NCBI GenBank assembly: GCA_000469685.2
Contig: LS997562.1
Span: 9,996,007-10,060,006, forward strand
DNA from: Haemonchus contortus
Lineage: Eukaryota; Nematoda; Chromadorea; Rhabditida; Trichostrongylidae
Direction: 5' to 3'
Length of the DNA stretch: 64,000 bases
Part shown: positions 11,201 to 20,768 of the stretch, one piece after another
Layout of the letters: each line of letters begins with the position of its first letter
How positions within the stretch are numbered: position 1 is the stretch's first letter
Program-made: the position numbers and the translations under genes
Notes under the pieces: model-generated
Told to the model about the DNA's origin: nothing
What the model saw: only the letters and a program-made list of their open reading frames with translations
Database searches by the model: none

Positions 11201-14200
11201 TACTTCTATCCAAAAGAAAACAAAAGACAGAAACCTAGAGTTTTTACGAGAGTCCTAAGTGGAATCGCTGACAGGGAACTAATAGGCACATTGTAGGGCT
11301 ATATCTGAGTGCAGAAGAGTTACGAGAATTACATGACTTCGAGGAAGATTGCATGGATGAATTGACGAGGAAACGGATACGAAAGCAAAAGGGAGGTGCC
11401 GAGGATAGCTGGCTGAACACTTTAGAAATGTACGTGCATTCCTTTTCTAACTTTTCTAGTGCTCGAATTTACCTTTATAGAAATGGGAAAGTGCATTTTA
11501 ACCTCACCTGAACCCTTCCCTCCAGTCAAGATTCAAGTCAAGAGTCGAGATTCTCGCTTAGTAAGGCCGCAAAAAGTCGGGGCCAAACTCTGGTTGATAG
11601 AAGGCCCATTTCATGGGCTGAAAATTGACCAAATATGAGAATCCTTTAAATGAACAAAACAGTTGGGGGTTGATTGTGCAACTTATAGCCTGTTTTTCAA
11701 CCCAGAAAACTAACTTGGATACTGTAGTGATGCTAAGTAGCCTAATACGCAACTACTGACCGAAGAAATGCAGCAATTTCGATTTTGAGTGATAGCCAGA
11801 GGCGTGGCTTATCATGCAAGGACAGCACAGAACAGCTAAGCCTTCAATCCCTTCAGGGTATTTCGAATGAGGACAAATCCGTCTCCGGGAACAAATCTTT
11901 CCCCAGACCGTCCGATTGAGTGTGTAAACAGGGATGGCCTTCATATCTTCAAATACACTAAGGAGTAGTCATTTTTCAACGAACAGCATACTATTTATAC
12001 AGTTTGTTTATAAGTTCATTTGTAAAGAAAACAATATACTCGTTGGAGTGGGTTAGGCTCAAATAGCCAAGTGGGATAACATCCTCATAGAAGCCGGCTT
12101 AGACCGAGATACTCAGCTCTCCTTTTCGGATTCGGATGGGATATTGTTATTCCGGTCTTTTCACTACGACTCTCAACAGCAATTCATATGCTTAGACGTA
12201 AGAGTCATGAAGATTTTTCAGTTCCAAAACGTTTATTCGTTATCCTTTTATCGTGGTAGGATCCTCCAATCATAACATCCCCGTTACAGAACGGAACTCA
12301 CCGCTCAACGGGTCAATGAATTACTGCAAGAGAATTGCTCACTTAAAAGTCGACTAGTTGATGTGGAGGCGCGTCTGGATCTTATCATCAGAACTCAGAC
12401 CGAATTCATCGATGCACTTACAAGGCGGCAAAAGGTAGGCGGTTCTCATTATTCCATTTCTTTTCGTTTTTTGGACAGCAGCAGAAGCAGCTGTTCGACA
12501 GCTGCTCGTCAAAAAACATGCCATGAAACTTGAGACATATAGTGGAATAAATAGGAGGAATGTGGGCTAAGTTGAGGAATGTTCTCGAAAAACACAATTG
12601 AAAACACTTCATCAAATCCTCGCTAATAAGATCGAGATGAAGTATGTCACCGGCGATGTTTGCCCAGTGGCTGGATCAATCGATGCTACGTCGGATATAT
12701 GTAGTAAAAAGGGACTTTGACAAAATGGCTTTCGAGTACCGAAGAGACGGGACTTTTAACACTTTATACTTTTTTGGCAAGTGTACTTTTCCAAAAACAA
12801 AAAATATTTCAGCGATCAAAATCCGGATCATCTCGCGCATCCACTCAGTCACTACCAGAAGCTGATGTTGGGAAGTGGGTTCCTGTATAATACTGTGGAT
12901 CTGTTATAATCGATCCAATTCTAATGGCTGGTTATCGATTTGTCGCATTTAGACCACGTCGGTTAACCATTGCCGTACCAGACATATCCTCGATGGTTAT
13001 GGATCAAGCACTTCTGAGTCCAGTACCTGATCGTAGTAAAGCAGAATCACCACTTCTCAATCATCTTCGAATGGACCATACCCTTAGAAAATATGACGAG
13101 GTGAGCTAATCAGTTGCCAATCATGGGGACTAAGCAATGAATGAGAACAAAAGGCGTCCGGGATTTCATTTTGGTGTACGGTAGTCTTCATTTTCACTAG
13201 TAAAGCTTCTCATATTGGTCAATAATTTTCAGAATCCTAACTTCCATATTGGAGGTCTGATGCTTTGACCGTTGAACTAAAGTTTTATCGGCTGAGGCTG
13301 AAGTTTACAACCAAAGCTTAGCGAAAGCTTAGGCTCATCGGCTTATCGAGGGCTTTGCTCCCCCTCAGCCTAAGCCTAAGTCTGACCTTATGCCAACCTG
13401 AAACGTAAGCCTAAGCCGATATGCATTGGCCGTAAGTGCAAGGCTTTAGCTTCAAGACTGAGCCGATAACTCTAACTCCAGACTAAGGTTCAGAACTATA
13501 GACTTAGGCCTGAGCTGGGCTTAATCTTGAGCTTATTTAGATGTTCAGAAATTGGCAGCTGATCTGTAAATTGGCAGTCTAACAAGTGCCAGCTGAAGTT
13601 CTGTAGAGCAGCTGAGTAAGTGCTAGGCGCTGAGGTCAAACTTCCATTTACAAACATTGTAGGCGAAAAATATAGCAGATCGATCGCCTTCGAACCTTCA
13701 AGATATGATAAAAGGGCTCCATGCTCCCAAAAACTACTTCTGATGATCAATATTTTTTCGAATGTTCTCCTCAGACTTGTTCAGGGAGTAAAGGATCGTT
13801 TCGATGACGGATGACTTTTGTGAGGAAGCTTCAGAACTCAACCTTACCTTTTCATATTCTCACATCTAGACCTAAGTACGAATGATTGTATGGAGTTTAT
13901 TTGCAAATGATCTGAAAGCCAAGTTTTCTAGGGCTAGAAGTTGATAATCGAATTCTAATTTCAAATCTTAACCCACCGGCGGGCCACACCATATCGTGCC
14001 CCTGTAGTATTTATATTATTTATCAAGTGTTCTTACAATTTTCTTCATGTTTTCAAGTATCAGCTTAGCTTACAATCTTCTAGAGAATCTTGAGGCATCG
14101 TGGTAAAGGAATCATTTATTTCAACTACAGCTATAAAAGAAATTAAAAGTTAATGTAAGGACAAGGTAAAATGCGCGGTCGCCAATGGGTTAATCATTAC

Positions 14201-17085
14201 CAGAAATCGTTTCGGAGAAATTTTACGAGCTTCGCATTTGGGAATGCTGATCACGACCGTCTTTTCAAAATATCTTATTTTTGAAATTGTTCAACGAACG
14301 AAAAATTCACGAAGGTAATGTACTCCTTCGAAAAAACACCTTTACAATCGCAAAATCAGAAGATTTCCTAGGACCACGCTGAATGTAGGTTCATTTGGGT
14401 CTGATGTACTGTTCTGATAGGAAGAATTGAAAGAAAGTAGAAATTTAGATGAATAAAACAAAAAATTAACTGCAGTCCACATGTGGAGTGCATGGTCGTT
14501 GATGGGTTTAAGCTTTCTAGGAGGGAATTACTGTTCGGTAATTCAGGCGTTTTGAGCTTTTCCTTATAGAAGCAGCAATGTAAAAGTAGTGAGAAAGTAC
14601 TAAAATGGTTTTGGCTTTCAAGTCGTTTTATTGCAAGCAACGCAAAATGTAAGCCCGATGCGGGGCTCGAACCCGCGACAGCCAGATTAAGAGTCTGGTG
14701 CTCTACCGACTGAGCTAACCGGGCTGCTGAGTGGTTGCGTCTTCTAGCTGTTCACAATTCGCACTTTTCTCAGTGCATCGCTTCGCAATGTTCGCTATTC
14801 GAACTTCTACCTATTCACCTTTCCCCTTCAGATCATAAATTTTACAAGATATTCGATTGAAATGAGCCTCCAAGATTTATAACAAAACAACTTTTTTAAC
14901 GGCTGACGTTTTAGCAAAGTCCCTTACTTGAGAGCCTTCAAAGTTGGAAGCATACTTGTGATTCGCATAACTACTTTTTCAACTGCAAAAGAGAACTCTA
15001 AAGGCCATAAACCACATTCAGGGACAGAAAAAGGCTGACCTAAGCACAGATGGCATGTTTTTTCATCATCGATCTTTTAAATGTTGGCGTCAATGACAGT
15101 CAGTCAGTGTTGACGTGGTGTAAGGCAGCTAAATGATGAATAATTCAAATTCTTCTATCGTTTTTATGATTAAGTTGCCTTTTGATCTACTGAGCTTGAT
15201 TTCCATCCATCATCTATTTCTACACAACGTTTTAAGCAAATATTATGTGCTCCGTATCGACTCTCACTTCGTATCGAATTATTTTTGAGAATCTACCCAA
15301 GGTCCTCACTGAACTCAGCGATTATAAACACTTTGAAAACACTCATATACTGAAGTTCCTCAATCGCATCGATCGCATTTTGTTTTGGTTTTCTTTGTCA
15401 TATTTCTAGCCGCTGTCCTGCCATGTGTTGTTGTGATGGTCAGGCAATTTTTACGAAGCCTTTTCACTTTCGCTTGCGATTGAAGATCGAAAACAGGCTT
15501 TCTGTCTTGGATGACGGACTGTTTGTAATGACTGACGCTGTGAGGTCATAAATTTGAGAATCAATAGTTGATTCCTTGAATAAGTTGATCTTGATTATCT
15601 TCACTTTTCATTGTAAAGGGACCACGCCTTGAATAAGGCCATCTGAATGTTCAGATGATAAAATAGACTGACGTACCTCTTTCTCACACAGCCGGCCATC
15701 CAGAGACTTGGATTCATAGATCTTTCCAACACGTTATAGTTGGCAACATCAGTAAGCATCCCACCAGGTTGGCAAATTGTGTCACTGTTTGATTGCAAAC
15801 ATGAGGCTAATTCTTTTACTCTTGGCTGTCTTGTATGGAGGACAAGGTGTAATTTGTAAGCTGAACTGTTCAGCTGAAAATCTATTCATTCCTGTGGTAG
15901 CTGTACCTTTTTCATTAACAACTTCTTTGATGGCCCTTCGTATTGGTCTATGACAGCCATCTTCACCATCTTTGGAAAAAATCTTTGTTACAATTCGAGA
16001 GAAGTGTGACACTATCCTCTCGATTGATAGACTCCTGCCTGCTCGTAGAACTCTCATATGTTGATGGATCGAGCGTCATCCGTCCAGACATCATCTTCTG
16101 TCTCGTTATCGCTATCATCCACTGTCATCTGTTTCAGAGTATTGTTGATTACTCGCAACTGAAGAACCAAGTGTCGCATTTCTGAGGTTCACACATATAG
16201 CGTTGTGAAAACTCGTCCGCCTCAGGGTGTGGCATACAGGCGATACAATGTTTGAGCCCTTATAACCCTTTTCTGAGAAGTTTTCCGATCTGACAGCGCC
16301 ACAAGTGGTATACGGGAAGGGCACTGACACATCGGAGGAGGATATCTCAGAAACCGTTTAATCGTGAACTATGCCTTCCAATCTCAAGAGGCTACAACTT
16401 TTCTTTTTGTTCCCAGTAGTGTTTCTTCCTCAGACCATGTATGGCTTGTCCACCATAGCCTCATGACTTACCCTATTAATTTCAAACTACATTTCTACCG
16501 ATTTAATACATGTATAGCTGTTTGATATGTTAAAACTGTTTAACGAGCGATCTGTTTGTGCGTCCTTTTCAATTTCCTAGGAATTGAAATTAATAATAAT
16601 GGAATTTCCTATCAGTTCTTGGAGTCATCAAGGGCAGATCGCTGTTTTACAACTACCAAAAGTGCTTTTCAACATAGATCTGGATGATTTTAAATTTATA
16701 AATGGTTGTTTACTTTGCAGATGATTCATAAATAACAAATGTTTCCAGACTCGGTATCAGCCAGCATCAATTTGTCGTCGACATCGACTTGATTCATCGT
16801 CATTTTCGATTTCACAAGATATGAAGGATATGGACAAGTACTGTTACTTACACTTTTTTATTTTCTATCTCTTATTTTGATTGGATTTATCTGGCTTTTA
16901 AGGACCAGAGTACTCAGAACTGTTTCTTTTTTGTATACTTGACACATGTAGTCTTTTCCACAATCAGATGCCTAGATGTTGCTCAAAAGTTAGGAGTAGC
17001 TCGTCAAGCCATCAAGTCTGCCTCACAAACCGATCCGATTTTATTACGGGATCCCGATTCCTACCATGAATTAACAGCGGATTAA
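2258..17085 (+). CDS. TRPM-family cation channel (GON-2/GTL type), C-terminal two thirds
   Basis: Exons that keep frame: 2258-2338, 2394-2555, 2720-2770, 3317-3428, 3872-4027, 4085-4282, 5103-5158, 5984-6116, 6980-7155, 7958-8034, 8134-8169, 8251-8389, 8605-8668, 9528-9614, 9992-10046, 11297-11429, 12290-12434, 12813-12874, 12953-13100, 16749-16837, 16968-17085 (TAA); about 758 residues. The N-terminal part ends with the TRPM homology stretch [19 protein letters not shown]1 is in 4085-4282 ([19 protein letters not shown]), S3 in 5984-6116, S5 in 6980-7155, the pore in 7958-8034 ([13 protein letters not shown]), S6 in 8251-8389 ([17 protein letters not shown]) and the TRP helix in 8605-8668 (HEVWLFQRY). 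A coiled coil follows in 12290-12434. The GEVYA filter resembles TRPM6/7 and C. elegans GON-2/GTL-1, which carry Mg2+ and Ca2+ across the plasma membrane. No kinase domain follows. The exon 9992-10046 is the least certain. The 5' exons are not in view. Paralogue assignment (gon-2, gtl-1, gtl-2) is not possible by eye. Confidence 0.9.
2921..2959. repeat. Short perfect hairpin in a TRPM intron
   Basis: CTTGACCCTATAG at 2921-2933 is the exact reverse complement of 2947-2959, with a 13-base loop. Confidence 0.75.
3075..3160 (+). mobile_element. tRNA-derived SINE head, truncated copy
   Basis: The stretch ACTATCACACGCTC followed by GGGGATCAAATCC matches the head of the SINE-like copies at 6235 and 9659, including a B-box-like GGATCAAATCC. 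The body is missing. Confidence 0.45.
4776..5007. mobile_element. Palindromic non-autonomous DNA element with 29-bp perfect terminal inverted repeats
   Basis: Positions 4776-4804 begin GGCATCTTTCATAGTCCACG and are perfectly inverted at 4979-5007. The interior repeats a 12-14 base motif around GACTGGTCGCTC in one orientation on the left and its complement on the right, so the whole 232 bases can fold into one hairpin. No coding capacity. No clear target-site duplication. It sits in a TRPM intron. Confidence 0.85.
5376..5749. mobile_element. 374-bp MITE, copy 1
   Basis: The ends are GGAACTTCTCCCCTA (5376-5390) and its reverse complement (5735-5749). A near-identical element of exactly the same length lies at 48197-48570, which fixes both boundaries. 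No open frame. It sits in a TRPM intron. Confidence 0.85.
5777..5864. repeat. 88-bp hairpin with 32-bp arms
   Basis: The left arm 5777-5808 (GGTGACTAGTTGGAACAAGG...) pairs with 5833-5864 with few mismatches and a 24-base loop. It lies 28 bases beyond the MITE at 5376-5749, within a TRPM intron, and is probably a separate miniature element. Confidence 0.75.
6235..6498 (+). mobile_element. tRNA-derived SINE-like element, copy B
   Basis: The copy aligns in order with 9659-9921: a head with CACTACCACGCGAGC and B-box-like GCTTGAATCCC, then TCGAGCCTTCCATC, then ATATGCCACTACGA, then the tail GGGATTGATTGACGCC. It lies between TRPM exons in the gene's orientation. Box A is degraded. Confidence 0.6.
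7300..7720. repeat. Interspersed repeat copy with a G-rich tract
   Basis: It holds a poly(G) tract (7335-7358), GGCATGCAAGGGGTATCAGT, the core TTTTTCGATCTGATAGCGCC near 7620 and the end GTCGTGAACTGGGTCTTTAA. It shares this order with the blocks at 1720, 16190 and 50819. The right end resembles the inverted repeat of the element at 10615-11180. Confidence 0.5.
8440..8555. mobile_element. 116-bp near-perfect palindromic element
   Basis: The left arm from AAACTACACTAAACCTGACC pairs with the right arm ending GGTCAGGTTTACTGTAGTTT. The arms are about 50 bases with an 8-15 base loop near 8495. It lies in the short intron between TRPM exons 8251-8389 and 8605-8668. Confidence 0.8.
9138..9258. repeat. 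60-bp tandem duplication
   Basis: ATTTGGTCCAAGAAC followed by TTTCTGAGCGG and GCCCGGTCCC occurs from 9138 and again from 9198, with few differences. It lies in a TRPM intron. Confidence 0.75.
9659..9921 (+). mobile_element. tRNA-derived SINE-like element, copy A
   Basis: The head carries a box-A-like TGGCGTAGTGGCGAGTGG and a box-B GGATCGAATCCC about 40 bases later, the spacing of an internal RNA polymerase III promoter. The body (CAACCAAGCCTTGTATCC, TATGCCACTACGACT) and the tail GGGATTGATTAACGCC are shared with 6235-6498. The element has no long A-tail and no coding frame. Confidence 0.65.
10615..11180. mobile_element. 566-bp MITE with 20-bp perfect terminal inverted repeats
   Basis: AAAGGCACAGTTCACGATAA at 10615-10634 is exactly inverted at 11161-11180. 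The interior has a purine-rich tract but no credible gene. Similar right ends (CGTGAAC.GTGCCTTT) at about 7692, 16353 and 51176 suggest a wider family. It lies between TRPM exons 9992-10046 and 11297-11429. Confidence 0.8.
13270..13545. repeat. Degenerate telomere-like repeat tract
   Basis: The stretch is dense in variants of GCCTAA/TTAGGC (for example CAGCCTAAGCCTAAGTCTG near 13366 and ACGTAAGCCTAAGCCGAT near 13404). The nematode telomere unit is TTAGGC. The units are imperfect and run in both orientations, so an old interstitial tract or a chance low-complexity sequence are both possible. Confidence 0.45.
14652..14724 (-). tRNA. tRNA-Lys(CTT)
   Basis: The minus strand folds as a standard 73-base cloverleaf. 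The acceptor stem is GCCCGGT/ATCGGGC, the D arm TAGCTCAGTCGGTAGAGCA, the anticodon loop ACTCTTAAT with anticodon CTT (lysine), and the T arm GCGGGTTCGAGCCCCGC. There is no intron. Boxes A and B are intact, so it is probably functional. It lies antisense inside the 3.6-kb TRPM intron between exons 12953-13100 and 16749-16837. Confidence 0.95.
14725..16748. other. Intronic stretch of TRPM, mostly without recognised features
   Basis: No family could be recognised here apart from the repeat fragment at 16190-16370. A short frame at 15801 begins with a hydrophobic leader ([14 protein letters not shown]) but has no supported continuation. Confidence 0.4.
16190..16370. repeat. Interspersed repeat fragment
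   Basis: It shares TTCCGATCTGACAGCGCCAC and AATCGTGAACTATGCCTTCC with the blocks at 1720, 7300 and 50819. It is shorter than those copies. Confidence 0.45.
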
Positions 17086-17711
17086 AATGCTATGTGTGCA
17101 CAATCTTACAGACAACATGTTTCATCCCATAACGTAATTCTATTCAGGAAGTAATACCAGTCTTCTCTCATATACGATGCCAAAAACTAATCTCATCACA
17201 TATACGATGCTACGATGCATAGTAAAGAACTTCTGGCATGGCTGGCATGGACATAAGCTGCTTGGGTGGGGGTAATCACCTGGCTGTCATTGTACCCCGT
17301 CTAGGTTCCCGAGTCGGGGCGAACAACTGGATTACTGGAGGCACCGTGGTCCCGTGACGGATTTCGCTTGTCCTTGATCAGTGCTTTTGACTTAAATCCA
17401 AAGAGGACAAGAGGAACCTCAGATTCAGGGTAGTAAAGTCACCAATTTACTACTGTGGAACGGAACGAGGCCGTCTTTTGACAGATATCATTGTCACGTG
17501 AAAAGCATGGTTTCCATACACAAAACTAATTGTAAGATAGAAACATGCCCTTGTCGGAGTAGCTCGCTATGCGATGCAAACGGCAAGAGATCTATCGTTA
17601 TGAATACCTCTTACTGCCGAAGATACACTGGTAGAGCGTATGCTGTGGTCCCGTTTAGGAACGTACCGAGGCCCAAAGGTTGTTGTAAGCTCTGAGAGGA
17701 TACTCTTACTA

Positions 17712-18592
17712 TTAGGTTGAGTAAAAAGTTTTGATCGGCTTTTCAATCTTCACTTTAATAAGTCTTATTCCCATTGAAAGAGGATCTCAATTAGTAATAT
17801 AGTCTCCATCGTTGTGCTAAACATACGTCTAACGAACCGGCAGTTTCTTGACTTCTGAAGCCTAGAAGGGTGGCGGCCGCGATTCGAAAAAGCTGGAGAT
17901 CTCATTTTTGAATTCCGGGCAATCATCAAAATTTCTATTGCGGAGGTGATGCTTCAGAGCAAGGAACAAATGGTAATCAGACGGAGCGAGACCTGGCGAA
18001 TAAGTAGAATGGGTTAGCACTGCCCATCTAGGTTCGGCAATTTACTGACAAAAAAATTTCGCAACATGCGGTTGAGCGCTGTCGTGAAAAAGGCAAACAT
18101 TTTAACGCTGCGGACGCTTCCTTCGAACAACGTTGACCAAACTCTGTAGCTGAAAAGCGTAAATCTCGGCGGTCACGGTGGAGCCCTCAGTAAGTTATCC
18201 AGTGTAGAGCATTTCCTGAGAATGTCCACCGACGACACAGTAAAACCTTCCTCGGACATAGTCTACTTCTCTGTTAGTCGTGGAGATGCTTCGTCATGAG
18301 GCACCCGTGAGCTGAGATACGATGACCTTTCTGGATGCACCATAGACATTTTCGACAGTCTTCGGTGGATTATGCCCTTAAAGTAATTCGTGATAGACGA
18401 TAGCTCTCAGACAGCTTCGGACGCCAGTTGAAGGTTGAAGTCATTTTTGCGAAGCACTTCCAAGGGGATGCTTATATATCGTTTTAAAAATACAGATTAG
18501 GCATCGGTCTACCATAACCCATTACGAATTCCTTCCGAGCGGTCCTACGTGAAAAGGGACGAAGGTCGATCAAGACTTTTTACTCAACCTAG
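17712..18592 (-). mobile_element. Internally deleted mariner element
   Basis: The terminal inverted repeats TTAGGTTGAGTAAAAAG (left) and CTTTTTACTCAACCTAG (right) are flanked by TA on both sides (17710-17711 and 18593-18594), the target duplication of Tc1/mariner. The length of 881 bases is shorter than the usual 1.3 kb. A transposase remnant is readable on the minus strand. Confidence 0.85.
17870..18025 (-). pseudogene. Mariner transposase remnant (C-terminal catalytic region)
   Basis: Minus-strand reading gives YSPGLAPSDYHLFLALKHHL and then ending SSFFESRPP, matching the YSPDLAPSDYHLF block after the catalytic acidic residue of mariner transposases. Upstream parts are broken by frameshifts, so no active enzyme is made. 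Confidence 0.8.
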
Positions 18593-18838
18593 TACTTTTC
18601 AGTTAGTAGGCCCAGTAGTTGCTTAAGGAGGGCTCGATTCGGCTTCTTCTGCTTTCCGTCTATTTTGCCTTTGAGCACGATTGCTTCAGACGTTTTTTTT
18701 TTCCTACTACGTTTTTTTTCAATTTTTTTTGCAGTTCGAAACCAATCGAGCCAAAAGGGTAGTTCATATAGCTAATTTGATTGGCAAATTCTCTCTGAAA
18801 GTCAGTCGCTGCCTAGTGCCTTGGAATAGCTGTATATA

Positions 18839-20108
18839 CAGGGTGTCCCAAAATTATTTGCGCCGATTTATAGCAATATATTTGAAACTTCTAAACCGCG
18901 AAAGAGGATGGAATTTCTATGCACGCTAGCTAACATTATGTGCTACAACATGCTGAAGTCGCATTCCAAAGTATTCCCCGTGAGCGCGAATAGAAGTCAA
19001 AGTTTGCTTTCGACTTGATCGCATGTGGCACGCAGGTATCCTTCTCCATTCCTTCCTAGCCGTCCTCCAGCTTTTGCATTCCAGGACTCCAAACTGGGAC
19101 TGCGAACTCGACAGGTCCTCTTCTAATCAGGGACCATTCGTGGGATTCAAGTGAGTCAAGTTCTGGAAAATAGGATGACCATCCCTCTTCACCAATGAAG
19201 TCGGGCAGCTGTCGTCGGCACCACTCGCGGGCAAGCTTGGCTCTGTGGGCTAGAGTAGCGTCCTGCTGGAAGGACTACGAGATGTTTCAGAAAACGTAGT
19301 CGGATCAATGTTCTATTTACTTACATTAGTACGCCGTTTGAGTACTGGTCTTGGTCAATTTTAATGCCTGCACCAAAGAAACCACGAGCGGCTCACCCTT
19401 GCCAGTGATTTCCTCGAAAAACATCATTTTACTATTCTGATAGCAACCATTTTGTGAGATATTACACGCTAGGTGTTTCTTTCCAGAACGCGGACGGTTT
19501 GGTTGTTGAGGAATGGCTTTATCGTAAAAAATTTCTTGACCAGAGAAAACGACGAAGGGTTGCGTGCCATCACTTTCGACTTTCTGCATTTTCGGCCCTG
19601 CAGTATCTGTTAAGATCGGAATTGAAGCGAAATTTCTGCATACGAGAGGAACGGCAGTGAGGCTTCTGCATGACATTCTTCCATCGCGATAACTCCTGTA
19701 AGCCTGCCCGTTGACTTCCTTTTGATGGTTCACCCAGGTTGCCGACCGATTGGCAGACGGACCATTTTGATAATCCCATCTTCAGAAACATTCTACCTTT
19801 CTACCTTTCCTGGTTTGTCTCTGATTCAAGCTTTTATTCTGTATCGCTTTACTGCCTTCTATACGGTTATTACAAAAATCCCAAGGAACTTCATAATGCC
19901 CACCCACTTCTCCCACGGCAATGATTGCAATTGGCATTGAATGAGCCTCCCCCATCTGAAAGATATTGGGAGTTCCACATCAGTAACCATGCATATTGCA
20001 AGGAAACCTTCTTATGCAACTAATTAATAGCAGGTAATGTGAATTTGAGAGATTATTTCTACCTTAAAAATTACTGGACTTTGGCGCAAATAATTTTGGG
20101 ACACCCTG
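18839..20108 (-). mobile_element. Tc1/mariner-class (maT-like) element, decayed
   Basis: CAGGGTGTCCCAAAATTATT at the left end is inverted at the right end (AATAATTTTGGGACACCCTG), with TA on both sides. The length of 1270 bases is that of a full element. The inverted-repeat start CAGGGTGTCCC is typical of maT-type elements. The minus strand has disrupted transposase pieces, for example VVFSGQEIFYDKAIPQQPNR, which resembles the VFSDEKxF block of this superfamily with the catalytic aspartate changed. Confidence 0.8.
19326..19733 (-). pseudogene. Remnant transposase frame of the maT-like element
   Basis: This is an open stretch of 135 residues. It contains FVVFSGQEIFYDKAIPQQPN, comparable with the second-aspartate region (FSDEK) of IS630/Tc1/mariner transposases, with Gly replacing Asp. 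The frame neither starts nor ends as expected for a full transposase. It is regarded as inactive. Confidence 0.5.
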
Positions 20109-20241
20109 TACATGCTTATGTAACTGCCTGGGAATCAATCTGGTCACGTATTTATTTACTAAATTGCTGTTTACCGTTTATACTTATTTATTGGAATTTA
20201 TGCTGGCCATGATGCCATTCACTAACATGTTCATTTTTTAG

Positions 20242-20326
20242 GAGTCAGAAGACGAGCGATGGTATCTTCTCAGATGAAGACGCGCCAAGTGTTGTAGTAC
20301 ATGAACCGTGGGAAGACAGCTCTTAG
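20242..20326 (+). CDS. Candidate alternative last exon of the TRPM gene
   Basis: After a strong acceptor (TTTTTTAG) this 85-base segment reads in the phase left by the exon ending at 16837. It encodes an acidic tail (SDGIFSDEDAPSVVVHEPWE) and stops at TAG 20324-20326. An AATAAA lies at 20550. It is an alternative to the exon at 16968-17085, or a remnant. No transcript evidence is available here. The two candidate ends are separated by two transposons. Confidence 0.5.
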
Positions 20327-20549
20327 CCAAAACATCCCCTAGGGAAGATTTCCACTTGTGGAACCGTGCCTGCACAGCTGACGCTGAGTCCTATGGTACT
20401 CAGCCAGCCAGTCGGGTTATGTTCTCCGCAGAGATCATTCTCTTCTTGGAACAACACTATGACAGCGCCGATCGATACCTATCTTCTCTTCAACGTCGTC
20501 GTCTACTGTTGCTGCTCAATGAAACGTGTGCGATATACGCGGATTTTGG

Positions 20550-20555
20550 AATAAA
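20550..20555 (+). terminator. Poly(A) signal AATAAA downstream of the distal TRPM exon
   Basis: A canonical AATAAA lies about 225 bases after the stop at 20326. No AATAAA was seen shortly after the proximal stop at 17085. Confidence 0.4.
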
Positions 20556-20768
20556 AATTCATTTGCACTTTTGAAATTCAAAGGAAAAAATTGATAGGAA
20601 ACGTGTTATCGATGGAAAACAACTAGGTGTTTCGGCTGTTGGAGCGTGGCACCGGTTGCTAGGCGGGGCTGAAACGAAAAATGGATTACGGTAGATTGGT
20701 CATTACCGTACATCTGACTAGTGTGAATAACTTACAAACGACAATCCAATGGATATTTACACGTGTGT

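Noticed and set aside
15801..15950. Short frame with signal-peptide-like start [14 protein letters not shown]
   Set aside because: It stops after about 50 codons, has no convincing next exon and lies in a TRPM intron with no supporting context.
17230..17700. Possible retrotransposon fragment (NCKIETCPCRSSSLCDANGK)
   Set aside because: Cys-rich reading but no endonuclease or reverse transcriptase motif could be matched.
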